A stretch of DNA of 64,000 nucleotides from assembly GCA_021397845.1 (NCBI GenBank), contig CM038050.1, forward strand, positions 112,643,891-112,707,890. Direction: 5' to 3'. How positions within the stretch are numbered: position 1 is the first letter of the stretch; every line of letters starts with the position of its first letter. The notes under the pieces were generated by a model. That model ran no database searches, had not been told where the DNA came from, and was given only the letters and a program-made list of their open reading frames with translations. The position numbers and the translations under genes are program-made. This document shows, piece after piece, positions 22,384 to 34,980 of the stretch. This stretch comes from Areca catechu. Taxonomy: Eukaryota; Streptophyta; Magnoliopsida; Arecales; Arecaceae.

Positions 22384-24095
22384 GCTTTGTTTTTAGGTAC
22401 CCAAGCCAACTTAGGTCCTTTAGGGTTAGCATTCAAAATGGTTCCTTTTGGAACCCACACTTTACCAAAAGAATTATTTTTCTTAAATTACATTGAAAGG
22501 ATTTATGTCCTAACTTTTTACATGAGAAACAAGTAATGATAGATGATGCAGGTACAAAAAAGTTTTTGAAATACTTTTGTTGCTTTTGTGGTATAAAACC
22601 TAAACCTGCTTTATTGAAAACAACTCTTTGACTATTCAAAAGTAGGTTTAATTTTTCTGAACTATAAGTAAATTTCTCAACAAAAGGCTTTATCTTTTCA
22701 AGTTCATTTTTGTATTTAGTATTTTTTAATTCTAAATCTTTATTTTTCTTTAAGAGATCACCATTTGAAATAACATTCTTAGATCTTTTCAAAACTTCAT
22801 TTTCCATTGACAAAGCATTGTTTTTCTTTTCTAAAACATCCAATTTATATTTCAAATCATTAACTTCATTTAGCAAAGAATTGTTTTCAAGAGAAAAACT
22901 ATTTGCATGCATTTTTAACTTTTTTTTTTTACTTAAAATTATTTTATAATCATGCATGAGTTCATCAAAAGCATTTCTAAGCTCATCAAATGTAAAGTCA
23001 ATTTCTATATCGGAATTTATCTCATCATATTCTTGATGTGCCATTAAATAAAGATTTGCAACTTCTGTCTGTTCTTCTTCAGAGCTGGAGTCTTCACTGT
23101 CACTCCATGTGGCCATCATTACTTTCTTCCTTAATTTCTTCCTAGACTTCTTAAGGAGAGAACAATCAAACTTATAGTGTCCCGGCTTCTTGCATTTGAA
23201 GCATGTATGTATCTCCTTCTCCCTTTTCTTTTCTTTTTCTTTCTCTTTCTCTTTTCCTTTTTCTTTTGATTGATATTTCTTTTTGTAGGAAAACTTCCTC
23301 CTCTTCATGAATCTTTTGAATTTCTGTAAAAGGAGGGCTTCTTCCCCTTCATCTTCTTCTTCATCTTCGAACTTATCTATTGAGGATTCTTCTTGTATAT
23401 TTGATTTGAAAGCAATCTCCTTTTTCTTTTTGTTCATATCCATTAATTTTTGTTTCAAATTAAGCTCATAAGTCATGAGAGATCCAACCAGCTGCTCTAG
23501 AGATAATTTATCAACATCCTTGGCTTATTGAATTGCAGTCACCTTCGAATCCCACGATGTTGGAAGTAACCTGAGGATTTTATTTACAAGATCAGTGTTA
23601 GATATAACTTTTCCAAGACTTCTCATTCCATTTAAAATATTTATGAATCTTGTGTACATATCAGTGTGGTTCCATTCGGAACATCTCATATGTGTGCACT
23701 AACATGTTCACTTTAGTATTTTTTACTTGATCAATACCCTCATGGGTAACTTCAAGTATGTCCCATATTTTTTTAGCAGAGGTACATGTAGATATCCTAT
23801 TGAATTCACGAGGATCTAATGCATAATAGAGAAGATTCATTGCCTTGACATTGATCTCGGATTTCTTAATGTCATTTTCATCCCAATCCTCTTTGAGCTT
23901 TGGGATGGAAACACCATTAACCACTACTAAAAGAATATGAGGACCCTTATCTACCACTCTCCATAAATTATAATCAATAGAATGCATGTAAATTCTCATC
24001 CTAGTTTTCTTATTTGTATAGTTTGATCCATTGGAAAATAGAGGTCTATTTGAAGCTTGACCCTCAACTATGCTAGTACCAATTGGGACTGCCAT
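22384..24095 (-). pseudogene. gag of C, long coiled-coil type
   Basis: Starts at ATG 24095 (MAVPIGTSIVEGQASNRPLF). The N-terminal half is the capsid-like UBN2/DUF4219-type domain (MRIYMHSIDYNLWRVV, KKIWDILEVTHEG). A frameshift near 23665 and a TAA near 23527 break it. From 23476 the frame continues with a Lys/Glu-rich stretch, a first zinc knuckle (CFKCKKPGHYKFDC), an acidic segment, a long Lys/Leu/Asn coiled coil and a second knuckle (CFSCKKLGHKSFQC, about 22480-22530). Gag of roughly 550 residues with two knuckles fits the SIRE lineage. Confidence 0.88.
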
Positions 24096-24138
24096 AGATC
24101 TTTACTCAAGATGGTAAAGCTTATATACTGAGAATAGA

Positions 24139-24150
24139 GCTCTGATACCA
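24139..24150 (-). other. Primer binding site of C
   Basis: Reverse complement of TGGTATCAGAGC, two bases from the LTR boundary at 24153. The gag start is only about 45 bases further on, so C has almost no leader, unlike A, B, F and H. Confidence 0.94.
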
Positions 24151-24152
24151 CT

Positions 24153-25772
24153 TGTTGCCCAGTAAGTAACCCAAGAGGGGGATTGAATTGGGTCTCTAAA
24201 AAATATTAACTAATTACTTTGCTTGATGCAATGCAATGCAATCCAATTTAATAATTAAATTAGCAAGGTACTATGAACTTAATTGTAGTGCTCTTAAATA
24301 AAAATGCAGTGAAAATAAAGAGTAATAAATGAAAAGCAAGTAGAGAGATCAATTAACCACAAAGACAGAAATATATGGTTCGGTGCTATCCAATGCACCT
24401 ACATCCACTCCCTAAGATCTTCTTGGAAATTCACTATAATCACATCGATTATAGTTGATTAGTTTTGCAGGCTCACTAACCAAAAATCCAACTTGTTTTC
24501 ACAAGGTCAATAAGTCAAAACCTCACTTGGTTTTATGGGCTAACCAAGAACCTAAATGGTTGTAAGGCTCACCACCAACCTTCCTTGGTTTTTCGGGATA
24601 ACCAAGAACCTACGTGGTTTTGCATGATAAGTACCAACCTAATTGATTTTCAAAGGTTCACCAATAACCTCTCTTGGTTTTACAATAGGCTAACCAAGAG
24701 CCCTTACAACAAATAGAGTTTAGAAGTAATGAAACAAAGTAAGCTTTCTAAACAAAAGCGGCTATCTCTTTGAAGCTCAATGTAGAGATGCTTTGAACTT
24801 GTTGAAGCCTCTTGAATGCTCAAGAAAGGTTGATCTTTAATGCTCTTCAAGGATCTTGAATACTTGGAGGCTTGCTTTTGCTTGAGAGTGGTTGAATCTT
24901 CAAAGAATAGGAGTTAAAACTCTCTTTTCTTCTCTCTTGAATTCTCTTATTTTATTTTCATCAATGGTATTCAATAGTTATCAATTTGATTTGATTTGGA
25001 GCATATAAATACTTCTCCAAGGCCTCAAATCTCATTTCTAGCCATTAGACTTGAAAAACTACCCGTTGGAGGGCAAAAGAGTTGAGTTCTATGTTTGAAA
25101 AACTAGTCATTACTGTTTACAGAACTCCATGTGTCGACAATTCAGGCTGTGAGTCGACACTTCCCGTTGACACTTGAACTTCTTGAGTTGAATCCAGTTC
25201 AAAAATCTTCAATCTGGTTCTTTGGAAATCTCAGATGTGTCGACACTCCCTCAGGTGAGTTGATACTTTGAGTCGATACTTAGCTCCATGTGTCGACATT
25301 TCACCAGTTCTTCAATTTCAGCAAGTTCTGTGGCTTGAAAATCTCAGGCCATTGTTGATCCATGTGTCGACACTTTGAGTAGATACTTCAGGTCTATGTG
25401 TTGACACTTCAACCATGCCATCTGAAATATTCTTATGTACCGGCCTAAGTCGACACTTCACTTCCATGTGTCGATACTTGATGTCATGTGTCGACACTTT
25501 GAGTCGACACCTTACTGAAATCTTCATAGAAAAGTCTGAACTTAAGCTGAAACACATTTCTACTTAACTCAATCATCCAATCAAGCAAATATTTACTTTT
25601 CAAGTCCTCTTTAAGTAATTCTTTTCATGTAAACTTGGCTTCTTCAAACAATCAAGCTTCTTTAAATTTGTGAGCACCTTTTTCAACAAAAACATACTTT
25701 AAAGAAATCATTAGTACTCAACTTTATACTTAACCATTTTGCTTATCATCAAAATCAATAATGGAGTCAACA
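24153..25772 (-). repeat. 5' LTR of C (1620 bp)
   Basis: Reverse-strand start TGTTGACTCC at 25772, end ...GGGCAACA at 24153. Outside lies ATGTG (25773-25777), the presumed right target duplication. The part near 24480-24720 has repeated ACCAA-type text (TTGGTTTT...CTAACCAAGA), and 25131-25515 has the palindrome array. Confidence 0.9.
25131..25515 (-). repeat. GTGTCGACAC palindrome array in the LTR of C
   Basis: Around a dozen perfect or one-off copies of GTGTCGACAC or GAGTCGACAC occur in about 385 bp, each a self-complementary site with a CpG at its centre. The same motif recurs at 17491-17554. Confidence 0.8.
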
Positions 25773-26225
25773 ATGTGCATATTAATGTGATGTTGCATTT
25801 TATTTTGCTATGAGCTAGTTATTCTGTGATGTATGATTTGTCTATATTGTAATTTGTTATTATAATATTTATGCATATATTAGAGGTGATGATAACTTAT
25901 TGAGCCTGTATAGCTCACCTCCTTATTTTTTTATATCCTTGTTTCAGATCTAAAAGATCAATCGAGCTTTGGAACTAGTCAGTGAGGAGCTAGGATTTAG
26001 ATGTTAATCCTTTAGTTTATTTTTTATCTTAAATTTTAGTTGAATTTTATCTACCTATTAACCTTGACAAAAAATTTTGAAATTAATAAATAATTAGTGA
26101 AATTTGTTCTTTACCACTGCTTGGATATTGAATTGAAGGATAGGCCTGGCATGACCTCTATGATGATACTTAGGGTTATGCGGCTGGTCACATAGCCGAT
26201 TTGGTGCTGGATTCAGGGCATGATA
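25773..26225 (+). repeat. 5' LTR of G, right-hand remnant after insertion of C
   Basis: Matches the end of G's 3' LTR (from about 29668 to 29965, then 42909-43061 beyond D). It ends ...GGGCATGATA just before the primer site. The rest of this LTR should be beyond the far side of C. Confidence 0.9.
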
Positions 26226-26228
26226 GAG

Positions 26229-26240
26229 TGGTATCAGAGC
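26229..26240 (+). other. Primer binding site of G
   Basis: TGGTATCAGAGC, three bases after the LTR end, followed by AAAGGTTT. Confidence 0.93.
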
Positions 26241-28166
26241 AAAGGTTTAACATCAACATGATTTAGTTAGTGAGAGTGGGGTAGAATTATGATTTTGATT
26301 AAATATTTTGAAATAGTTGTCGATACTAAAAATTTATTTAATTTTTTTTGATAAATGTATATTATAGTTCTAGGAATTTTGCTAAGTATAGAAGTCTTGC
26401 ATGAATAAAATATTGGATTAAACTCCCTTAGCTTAATTTTTGAAAGAATGTCATCGAAGCTAGATAATGGATATATGGAGGTATATTTTGAGTTATATTA
26501 TGGATTTGATTTAATTTGAAAATCTAATTTAGATAAAATTACATACTATGATATAGGTGATTAGAAATTAATATGATGGTTATTAAGGCATGACTGAATG
26601 ATATCAAAGTTTGGGTTATGATCACTTGAGACCGATATAAGTGATTAGGATATAATTTGAATGATATTGAAATTTAGGTTATGATTACTATAGACTGTGA
26701 CTTAAAAGGTAACTTAGTATTATGTGCAGTCAGGATATGATAAAAGTTATAAGAATGGATTCGAAGTTGGATTTCTAATCCCTAGGTATTGTGCATAAGA
26801 TCTGGCATATGATTAGCATAAAAGAACATAATTTTTATTATGAGATTGATCTTAGATGAGAATAAAAGGCTAAATAATTGATACTCTTTGATCATGATAA
26901 ATAAGTATATTATGGATATTGAAGGGCTAGATAAGATGTGTCTTTATCTCTGATAAATGAATTTGATCGAACTTCAGAAATGTTGACCTAGAAGTGTAGT
27001 GTGCTATGTTATGCAGAATATGTATATTCAGTTCTTAATTGAATGGTTTTGGAAACTTAAACTTGATATAGATGAAGATCATGATAGGTTGCAAGTTTTG
27101 TTGTTAATTACTAGATTGTAAATTTTGGGATTGTTGCAAGAAGATGTTAGGATGTAGGTAATAAAAGAGTTTAATAATATTAAGAAGGAGAATTTTTTGA
27201 CAAATCTTTATGTGGATTATTATTGAAAACATGTAATGAAAAAATATGTTTGGGATAATGCATAGCTTTGTAATTTGATATTAGCAGATTAAATGATATT
27301 ATGTGGACATGGCATGCATATCTTGGTAGAATCTTTGATATCTTATGTTACCAATTTTGGATTAGGTTTTTGATTCTTCCATATATTTGTTGGGGATTAT
27401 TGGATTTGTTAAACTCCAAGTTAAATTTAAGATCTATAAGAAGATTTAGATTACCTTGCTATTGATGTTACATTAAGCGAAGAAATGGATATTGGAAGAT
27501 CTTTATGGGTTTTGTCTATGAGAGATAATATTTTAGATAGTTTGTTAATTGATGCTAAGAATCATGATAAGATCATTCTATGAGTAATGATATGATTGAT
27601 TTTATTCATAAAAGTATTAATTTAAAGTCATTTACTTTGTTAAAATTAATATTAACTTTTCAAGAGAAAAGTTGGTCCAGATTATCTAACTGAATTGTTA
27701 AGGGAAGCATAATAGTTCGGATTTGGACCAAAATTATTGATGTATTTTATGGTTAATACAATTTTATGCAAAGGATTTAAACGTAGAGGATGGATCAAGG
27801 TTTAAATTTGATATGATATGCTCGAGGCCTAGTAAGGATAAGGAAATTTAATAATTTTGATCTCATTTTATTTGAAGGTTGGATTTTGTTTAGATTATAA
27901 TGTAAAGTGGTATCTTTGTTAAAAATTTATCTAACAAAATTAGAAGGTTTGATAATTTATATCAGAGTGCACAGCAAAAGTATGGTAGACTAAAGATATT
28001 ATGATTAATTTAAAGTGTATTATGATAGATGAATGGAGGCTCTTATTGGGATTACTAAATTTGGATAAAACGAATCATGTGAGTTTTGGATCATGCATCT
28101 TTGAGTTTTGGAAGACTTAGATTTTTTTTTATTTCGAGGCCAAATTTTTTTTGTAGGAGGGGAGAA
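26241..28166 (+). other. Interior of G, no coding capacity seen
   Basis: About 1.9 kb of AT-rich sequence without a frame over 60 codons and without protease, reverse transcriptase or integrase motifs I can recognise. Only the primer site, the pol-end signature near 28130 and the polypurine tract AGGAGGGGAGAA (28155-28166) identify it as retrotransposon interior. Confidence 0.75.
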
Positions 28167-28734
28167 TGTAAAAACCCATTTTTTTGGGCCTTTTGGGTCG
28201 GAGTCGGTAGCCCTTGTCGACTTTAGTTCAGAGCTTAGAAAAAAAAAGAAGAGAGAAAGAAGGGAAGGAACCCATGTTTATCCCACCGCTGAGCTTGTTG
28301 GAGAACTCGGAGGAGTGGTCGTGGGGAGATGAGAGATTGTCGGCAGTGAGGCGGGGTGTGGTGGGACTCAAACTCGGTTGACCATATCCACCAAAGATCG
28401 AGTATATCCTGTCCGAAGCCCCTCTTTAAATCTCTCCCTACACTACTTTTAATCGATGAAGATCAAGCTTTCACTACCGTCTTCCTCCTCTTCGATGAGC
28501 AATCGAAGGCCTCGTTGACACCGATGAGTTCCCTTCCCTTAAACACTCCTAGGAAGGAAATAATAAAAGTCATTATGTTAGATTTCTTTCAATTCTTTCT
28601 TGAGCTGGATATTTGTCGATGGCTATGCCACCTGATCCCCTCCATTTAGTGATGTCAGGCGAGCTTCCTTCCCCATCCACCACCTTCCATGGTTTTCGAT
28701 GGCCATTGGAGGCTCGCTCGAGCTAAAATAGGAG

Positions 28735-28950
28735 AAACCGGGGGAAGAAGAAAAAAAAAAGAAGAAGAGAAGAATAGAAAAAAAGAAAATAAAGAAATAA
28801 TAATAAGAATAATAATAAAAGAAAAGAGAGGAGAGAGGAAGAGGAGAGAGAAAGAGAAGAGAGAAAATGAGAGAGAGAAAGATGAGAGAGAAAAAGAAAA
28901 AGAAAGAGAAAGAGGAGAGAGAAGAAAAAGAATAAATAAATAAATAAATT
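28735..28950 (+). repeat. GA-rich low-complexity tract
   Basis: Almost pure purine: GAAGAA, AAGAAAAT, GAGAGAAA and AATAATAA runs. An open frame across it is a composition effect. Confidence 0.9.
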
Positions 28951-29344
28951 TTGTAAAATTAGTTTGGATATTTAGAATGTTTCTATTGTTAATATGATTT
29001 TTATCACTCGAACCTAAATAGATATTTAGATTGTGCCTAGTCTTAGATCAGACCAAAAAAACTTTTATCTTATTTAGATTTAAGACTAATTATTTAACTT
29101 ATGTTGTTAGAGCTCTCATTACCTTTATCAGTATGCAAGTATCGAGGATTTAGGGTTCGAGTCACATGTTCCTAATGGAATCAATTTCAGGTAAGTTATC
29201 TTAATCTATTATATATTAAATATGTTATGATTGTTGTGCAATGTTAAATGTGTGTTGTATAGTTTGATCTACATTAGGTTGCATTCATTGTCATATATGT
29301 TGGTGTTGACGCTTTCTAGTCTGACTATGATCACACGAAGACCT

Positions 29345-29580
29345 AGTCTCCTTCCGGCCCTCTAGTGGGGTGATGACTGGCACATGACCGATGTACGGTA
29401 TGTGTAGTCAGGAGCTAGTTTCCTTTTCTTTATTGTGATAACTGGCACATACCGAGGATGCATGTTTTCTCATGTGATATCAGAGCTAGTTTCCTTCCGG
29501 GCCTCTAGTGGGGCGATCACTAGCACATTACCGCTTGTCGATATGTGTAGTCAGGATTCTAGTCTCTTTCGGGACTAGCC
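29345..29580 (+). repeat. Imperfect tandem repeat in the LTR of G
   Basis: Roughly three units of 75-110 bp share CTAGT(C/T)TCCTT, CTCTAGTGGGG(T/C)GAT, ACTGGCACAT and GTATGTGTAGTCAGGA. Confidence 0.75.
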
Positions 29581-29960
29581 ACGGGCCGATTGTGGCCATA
29601 GTTAGAGGGACTAGGAGAGTAAAGTAAATGGTTGGCCATCCATAGTCGTGTTGTTTGTAATTGAATGCGCATATTAATGTGATGTTGCATTTTATTTTGT
29701 TATGAGCTAGTTATTTGTGATGTATGATTTATCTATGTTGAAATTTGTTATTATTATATTTATGCATATATTAGAGGTGATGATAACTAACTGAGATTGT
29801 ATAGCTCACCCCCATATTTTTCTATATCCTTGTTTCAGATTCAGAAGATTGATTGGGTTTTGAGACCAGTTAGTGAGGAGCTAGGATTTAGGTGTTAATC
29901 CTTTAGTTTATTTTTTATCTTAAATATTAGTTGAATTTTATCTACCTGTTAACCTTGATG

Positions 29961-29965
29961 GAAAA
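29961..29965 (+). repeat. Target site duplication (left) of D
   Basis: GAAAA here matches 42904-42908. With D removed, the LTR of G reads GATGGAAAATTCTAGAAATTAA without a break and matches the 5' LTR remnant. Confidence 0.92.
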
Positions 29966-30869
29966 TGTTATGATAAACTGGCTTGAAAAGGTATCTATCG
30001 GTTCAGAGATTCAATTAATTCTATCCAGATCGATTGACCAAATGGATTGGTACAAAGCCATTCCTGACCTTTGATAGGAGAATGGATCGATGCTACGCTT
30101 CAGCTAGTAACGACATACAACTTGAGATCAGCCTTTAGCAAAAAGCTGATTCATAATACAATACATGCTCTGAAGCAAACGGCTATGAAGTAAATGGCCA
30201 ATCCACAATTTAACTCTGAAGCAAACAACTTTGAAGTAAATGGCCGATCAAAATAGTTCTAGAGGGAACAACTGATCTATAGTTGGCCCACTCTGAAGAG
30301 TATGACTCCGAAGTAAATGGCTGATCTATAGCTAATGAAATAACTATCGATCAACTTCGAAGAGAATGGTCAATCTACTTCAAACTAAAGCCATCAAGAA
30401 TGGACCTGGTTGTTATAACCAGTCAATCAATTATCTGATAGCTACGGTTTCCATAAGACCAAGGTAAGTAACCTTCGACAGTAACTACAATTAGTTAAAG
30501 GGAAGTTAGATTGACTAACTTCCTTAATAGAGATCGAGGAGGCTTAATTACTTTTAGTTACATAGTAACACCTATAAAAAGAGATAAGAGGGGACCTCCA
30601 AGGTGCTTATTCTAAGCAAGGACTAATCCATTCCATGCAAGTCCGAGCCTGGTCCATGACTAGCTCGCACTATGCATACCTGACTCTCCACTCATCTCAT
30701 CTTATTTTCTTTGTTTGAGCTCTCCATCTATGGCTTGAACTCTATTGATTTAAGCATCGGAGTATCCCCCACCAGAGAAAATCCAGTCAGGGATCTATTT
30801 TGCTGGAACTGAAGGAGGTGAATCAGTGACCCAGTTACTCCATTCGGTCTGCAGGGATCAGCATCAACA
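29966..30869 (+). repeat. 5' LTR of D (904 bp)
   Basis: TGTTATGATAAACTGG ... CATCAACA. A TATA box, TATAAAAAG, is at 30573-30581. Confidence 0.93.
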
Positions 30870-30872
30870 GAT

Positions 30873-30884
30873 TGGCATGCCAGG
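30873..30884 (+). other. Primer binding site of D
   Basis: TGGCATGCCAGG begins three bases after the LTR. E has TGGCATGCCAAC at the same place. It is not the initiator Met type; I do not assign the tRNA. Confidence 0.7.
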
Positions 30885-30948
30885 TAGGGGGGGTTTAAGT
30901 ATGAAATTTATTTCCTTCTAGGAAAGGAGAGCCTTCAAGAAATACAAG

Positions 30949-32480
30949 ATGGTGAAAGGGAGAGCACAGAATATCTCAGTAAGCAGGGGATGCCCTGTGT
31001 TCCAGAGGAATGAACCACCGTTAGAGAACGATATGGCACCTCCTGCATTCATTATAGGAAAACAACAATCGGAAGCCCTCATGAATCGAGTGGATTTACT
31101 GATGACTATGGTGCAGAATTTCCAAGAAACTGCATTCCAGGGATGATACTCGCCAGCAACCTCCAAACATAGAATCCAGGAGGAAAGAGGGTGAACATCA
31201 AGAATCCACTTGACACTCCTCTCGGGGTCGGCAATCTTGAGAACCCCAAGGCTCTCGGTATCACAGTCACATGGAGAGCCGACTCAACAAAAAGGGAGCT
31301 AGAAGGTCTCTTTCAGCTTCCTCTGACGATTCCACTCCAGGAATACTAGGCGAAGGAAAGTATATCATAACTATGAGAAAAGACTCAAGGCACTGGAATT
31401 ACAGATTAAGAGACTCAATGACCAGCGAAGAAGTGACGAAATCATGGCATATGACTCATGGCCTACATTCTCCCAGAGAATTTTGGGGGAAGTCATTCCC
31501 CGTCATTTCAAACTTTCCAAGTGGAATCTTATGATGGAACTACTGATCCTCTCGACCACTTGGAAAACTTCAAGGCACACATGATGATACAAGGAGCTTC
31601 CGATTCCCTGCACTGCCTCACCTTCCCTGCCACTTTGAAGAAAGCAGCTTGAATATGGTATTCGAGCATCCACCCAGGTACTATCCACTTTTTGTGAATT
31701 GGAGTAGTTTATATTATATTTCAGGACCTGCCAGAAAATGCCTCGCAATTTAGATAGTCTCTTCCTCCTTCAACAGAATGAAGGAGAGTGCCTCAAAGAT
31801 TACATTGCCAGATTCAACTCCACCACCCTTGAGATCCCTGATCTTAATGAATATGTGGTTATGTCTGCAATGAAAAAGGGTCTTCGGTCATCTAGGTTTA
31901 CATTCTCCATGGACAAGAAGTTTCCTACGAGCTATGCCGAGCTACTAGCAAGAGCTCAAAAACAAGCGATGGCTGAAGAGCAGGTGGCCAGTCATCGTCT
32001 GACCAAAGATAGATCAGTCTCCAAGAAAAAGAGCAACAAAGGGTCGATTCCACCTGTACCATCTAGCAATGATGCACTGGCTCAACGACACAGCCCCAAA
32101 CCTAAGCAACTGGGCGGCAGATTCAACTCTTATACTCCTCTCTCTCTCCCAAGGAAAAAGATCCTAATGGAGATAGAGAAGGAAAATTATCTGCAAAGGC
32201 CACGTCCCATGAGGGCACCTCCGACTTCAAGAAATAAGAACAAAAACTACTGATTCTACCAGGACCATGGCCACAACACTAAAGAATTTATCTATCTTAA
32301 GGATGCAATAGAAGACCTGATCAAAAGGGGATACCTGGGAAAGTATGTCAGCAACCAGGAATCCCAAACTGAAGCTACTACCCCTAAGAGGGTCGTGGAA
32401 GAAGTGAACTACCCAACCAAAGATCGACCGATGGAAGGGTAGGGATGCTTTATCAATAGACCAATAGGAGAAGTGAAGCT
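30949..32480 (+). pseudogene. gag of D
   Basis: Start at ATG 30949 (MVKGRAQNISVSRG), which aligns with E's start (MARGKTQIASMSRS). The capsid region reads FQVESYDGTTDPLDHLENFK (31510-31570), stops at TGA 31650-31652 where most relatives have Arg, and continues with LFLLQQNEGECLKDYIARFN and MKKGLRSSRFTFSMDK (31738-32253). A degraded nucleocapsid-like motif (FYQDHGHNTKEFIYLKDAIEDL) follows a TGA that replaces its first Cys at about 32253. Several frames are needed to read it. Confidence 0.87.
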
Positions 32481-32559
32481 GAAGGAGATGCTCCTAAAAG
32501 ATACAAAAGCAATAACACCATATATTTCTCCGACGATGACCTATAAGGAATCCAGACTC

Positions 32560-32880
32560 CTTTGATGATCCTATTGTCATCTTGACTATTATAGCCAATT
32601 ATGATGTAAGAAGGATTCTAGTAGATAATGGAAGCTCCATGAAAGTCTTACTTTACGATGCTTTTCACAGAATAAATTTGTTCAAAAATAAATTACAAAG
32701 ATCTCCTATATCTCTGACAGGGTTCGGAGGCAACCAAGTCGAAGTAAAAGAAGAAATAATGCTACCAGTAACCCTCGGCATAGAACCATTTCAAAAAATA
32801 CTTTCCATTAATTTTGTGGTCATACAAATGCCATCAACATACAATGCTATCTTGGGATGACCTACTCTAAACAAGTTCTG
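32560..32880 (+). pseudogene. Protease of D
   Basis: VRRILVDNGSSMKVLLYDAF with the DNGSS catalytic motif characteristic of Tat/Athila proteases instead of DTG or DSG, then LTGFGGNQVEV and VVIQMPSTYNAILG. Open from 32582 to 32860. Confidence 0.88.
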
Positions 32881-33229
32881 TGCCATAGTTTCAACATACC
32901 ATCTCCTAGTGTGATTCCCCACTATGAATGGCATCGAAGAAGTGAAAGGAGATCAGAGAGTCACCATACATTGTCTGATGATACAAGACAAATAGTCAAC
33001 CGACCCTATGACTCTGGAGCAATTGGATCTGAGAGATTGGATGGAGGAGAGCAGAGAACCTGTGGAAAAGGCTATCTCTATACCACTAGCCAAAGAGAAC
33101 CAATGAAATTTGTGCAAATCGGTAGTTTGCTCGACGAAGAAACAAAGGCAAGATTGACCCACTTCCTAGGAGCAATGTCGACGTCTTTGCCTGGTCAGCC
33201 TCTGACATGCCAGGAATGCTGGATGAAGT

Positions 33230-34140
33230 AATGACCCATCGACTAGAAGTCACCCCTGATCACAAACATATCCAGTAGAAGAAAAGGAATTTAACTCTAG
33301 AAAGACAGAAGGTGATCGTCGAAGAGGTAAACAAACTTCTCAATGCTGGATTCATAAAGGAAGTACATTATCCTAATTGGTTGGCTAATGTTGTTATGGT
33401 ATAAAAATCTAATGGCAAATAGAGAATTTGCATCAACTATATTGATCTCAATAAGGCTTGCCTGAAAGATAGCTTTTCTCTATCAAAAATAGACCAACTG
33501 GTTGATGCCTGCTGGCCACCAGCTGTTAAGTTTCATGGATACTTTCTCTGGATAGAATCGGATACGGATGGATCCTGATGATGAAGAAAAGACAGTATTT
33601 GTAACGGAGAAGGAACTCTACTATTACAAAGTAATGCCATTTGGCTAAAGAATGCTGGAGCAACATTCCAAAGGTTGATTAACAAAGTATTTGGAAAGTA
33701 ACTCGAAAAAAAACATGGAGGCATATGTCGACGATATGATCATAAAGAGCCTCCAAAAAGCCAATCACATCAAAGATCTAGATGAATTCTTTGATGCATT
33801 GTGATGTCATTGGATGAAGCTAAATTCAACCAAATGTACCTTTGGAGTGATATCGGGAAAATTCCTGGGATTTCTCATTACCAAACAAGGGATAGAGGCC
33901 AATCCAGAAAAGATTCAAGCCATCTGAAGCATGAGACATCCTTCCAACAAGAAAGAAGTGCAATAACCGATCAGGAGGATCGCTTCCCTAAGCTGATTCA
34001 TTTCTCGATCAGTGGAATGATGCTACACTTTTTCAAAGCCCTCCACCAAACCAAAAGTTTCAAGTGGTCAAAAGATGGCCGACTTGACTTTGAAGAACTT
34101 AAGAAGTGTTTGAAAAGTCCTCTTCTACACTTGAAACCTT
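33230..34140 (+). pseudogene. Reverse transcriptase of D
   Basis: Reads, across frames, VIVEEVNKLLNAGFIKEVHYPNW, RICINYIDLNKACLKDSF, EAYVDDMIIKS (catalytic YVDD at about 33727) and KCTFGVISGKFLGFL. Stops interrupt several blocks, for example TAA in VVMV-stop-KSNGK near 33401. Not functional. Confidence 0.85.
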
Positions 34141-34980
34141 AAGAAGGCGAGACTCTTTACCTATATCTTTTTGCTTCGGATGAAGTAGTCAGCTCAGTAC
34201 TTGTCAGAAAAGGAGCCGACAACCTATAGAAGCTGATCTACTATACTAGCAAGGGTTTGCACAAAGCTGAAGTGAGGTATCCTACGGCACAGAAACTCAT
34301 ATTCATTGGTGATTGTGGCAAAATGCCTGTGACCCTACTTTCAATCCCATGCCATTGTGGTCCTGAAAAACCAACCCCTAAAACCTATTCTCTGATGTCC
34401 TGACACCTCTGAGGGGATAGCCAAATATAAATCTAGGTGAATTTGACATTGCATTCCAATCCAGATCAGTGATGAAGGTACAAGTACTAGCTGATTTCCT
34501 TGCTGAATATACATGGGGCCAAGAAAATAGTCAATAGAGGATTGAAGATGAGGAAGTCATAAAAAAAGATTCATAATCCACATGGATACTTCATATGGAC
34601 GGAGCCTCTAACTCTACTAGGTGTGGTGCTGGACTCATACTAGCCGATCTCGACGGACAGACCATGGAATAAGCCCTTCATTTTTCTTTTCAAGCTTCAA
34701 ACAATCAAGCTAAATATGAGGCCTCTTGGCAGAACTCCAAATCACTAAAGAACTAGAGATTCAAAAGATTAAAGCATTCTCAAATTCCTAATTAGTGGTG
34801 AATCAAGTGAAAGGCGAGTTTAAAGCTCGAGACCCTATCATGATCCAATACATGAAGAAGGTACGAGATATGGTGTCCCAGTTAGAATTCATTGAGATAG
34901 CCCATTTATCGTGGACTGAGAATTCTCGAGTCGATGCCTTGTCTCGACTTGCAACCACCTTTTCAGATTCCCTTGGTTGG
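34141..34980 (+). pseudogene. Two RNase H domains of D
   Basis: The first (34141-34530) reads LYLYLFASDEVVSSVLVRKG and LIYYTSKGLHKAEVRYPTAQK, the usual Gypsy RNase H. The second (34590-34980) reads HMDGASNSTRCGAGLILADLDG, ASNNQAKYEA, VNQVKGEFKARDPIM and ENSRVDALSRLATTF, an extra RNase H of the type found in Tat elements. Both contain stops. Confidence 0.83.

Larger units (their letters stand above)
17152..25772 (-). mobile_element. SIRE-like Copia retrotransposon C, interrupted by a solo LTR and by B
   Basis: Reverse strand has a 1620-bp 5' LTR, primer site, very short leader, long gag with two zinc knuckles, a DSG-type protease, integrase, reverse transcriptase and RNase H, followed by a 3' non-coding part cut off by B at 17151/17152. 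The long coiled-coil Gag and the protease text LWYLDSGCSRHMT are typical of the plant SIRE lineage. The 3' LTR should be left of the window. C itself lies inside the 5' LTR of G. Confidence 0.9.
28167..29965 (+). repeat. 3' LTR of G, left part (split by D)
   Basis: Begins TGTAAAAACCC directly after the polypurine tract. It includes a GA-rich low-complexity stretch (28735-28950) and an imperfect tandem repeat (29345-29580). The last 5 bp (GAAAA) are the D target duplication; the LTR resumes at 42909. Confidence 0.9.

Noticed and set aside
22710..22949. 79-codon Phe-rich forward frame
   Set aside because: It is the complement of the Lys/Glu/Asn-rich coiled-coil part of C gag.
28689..28943. 84-codon Lys/Glu/Arg-rich frame
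   Set aside because: It is a read-through of a purine-only low-complexity tract in the LTR of G.
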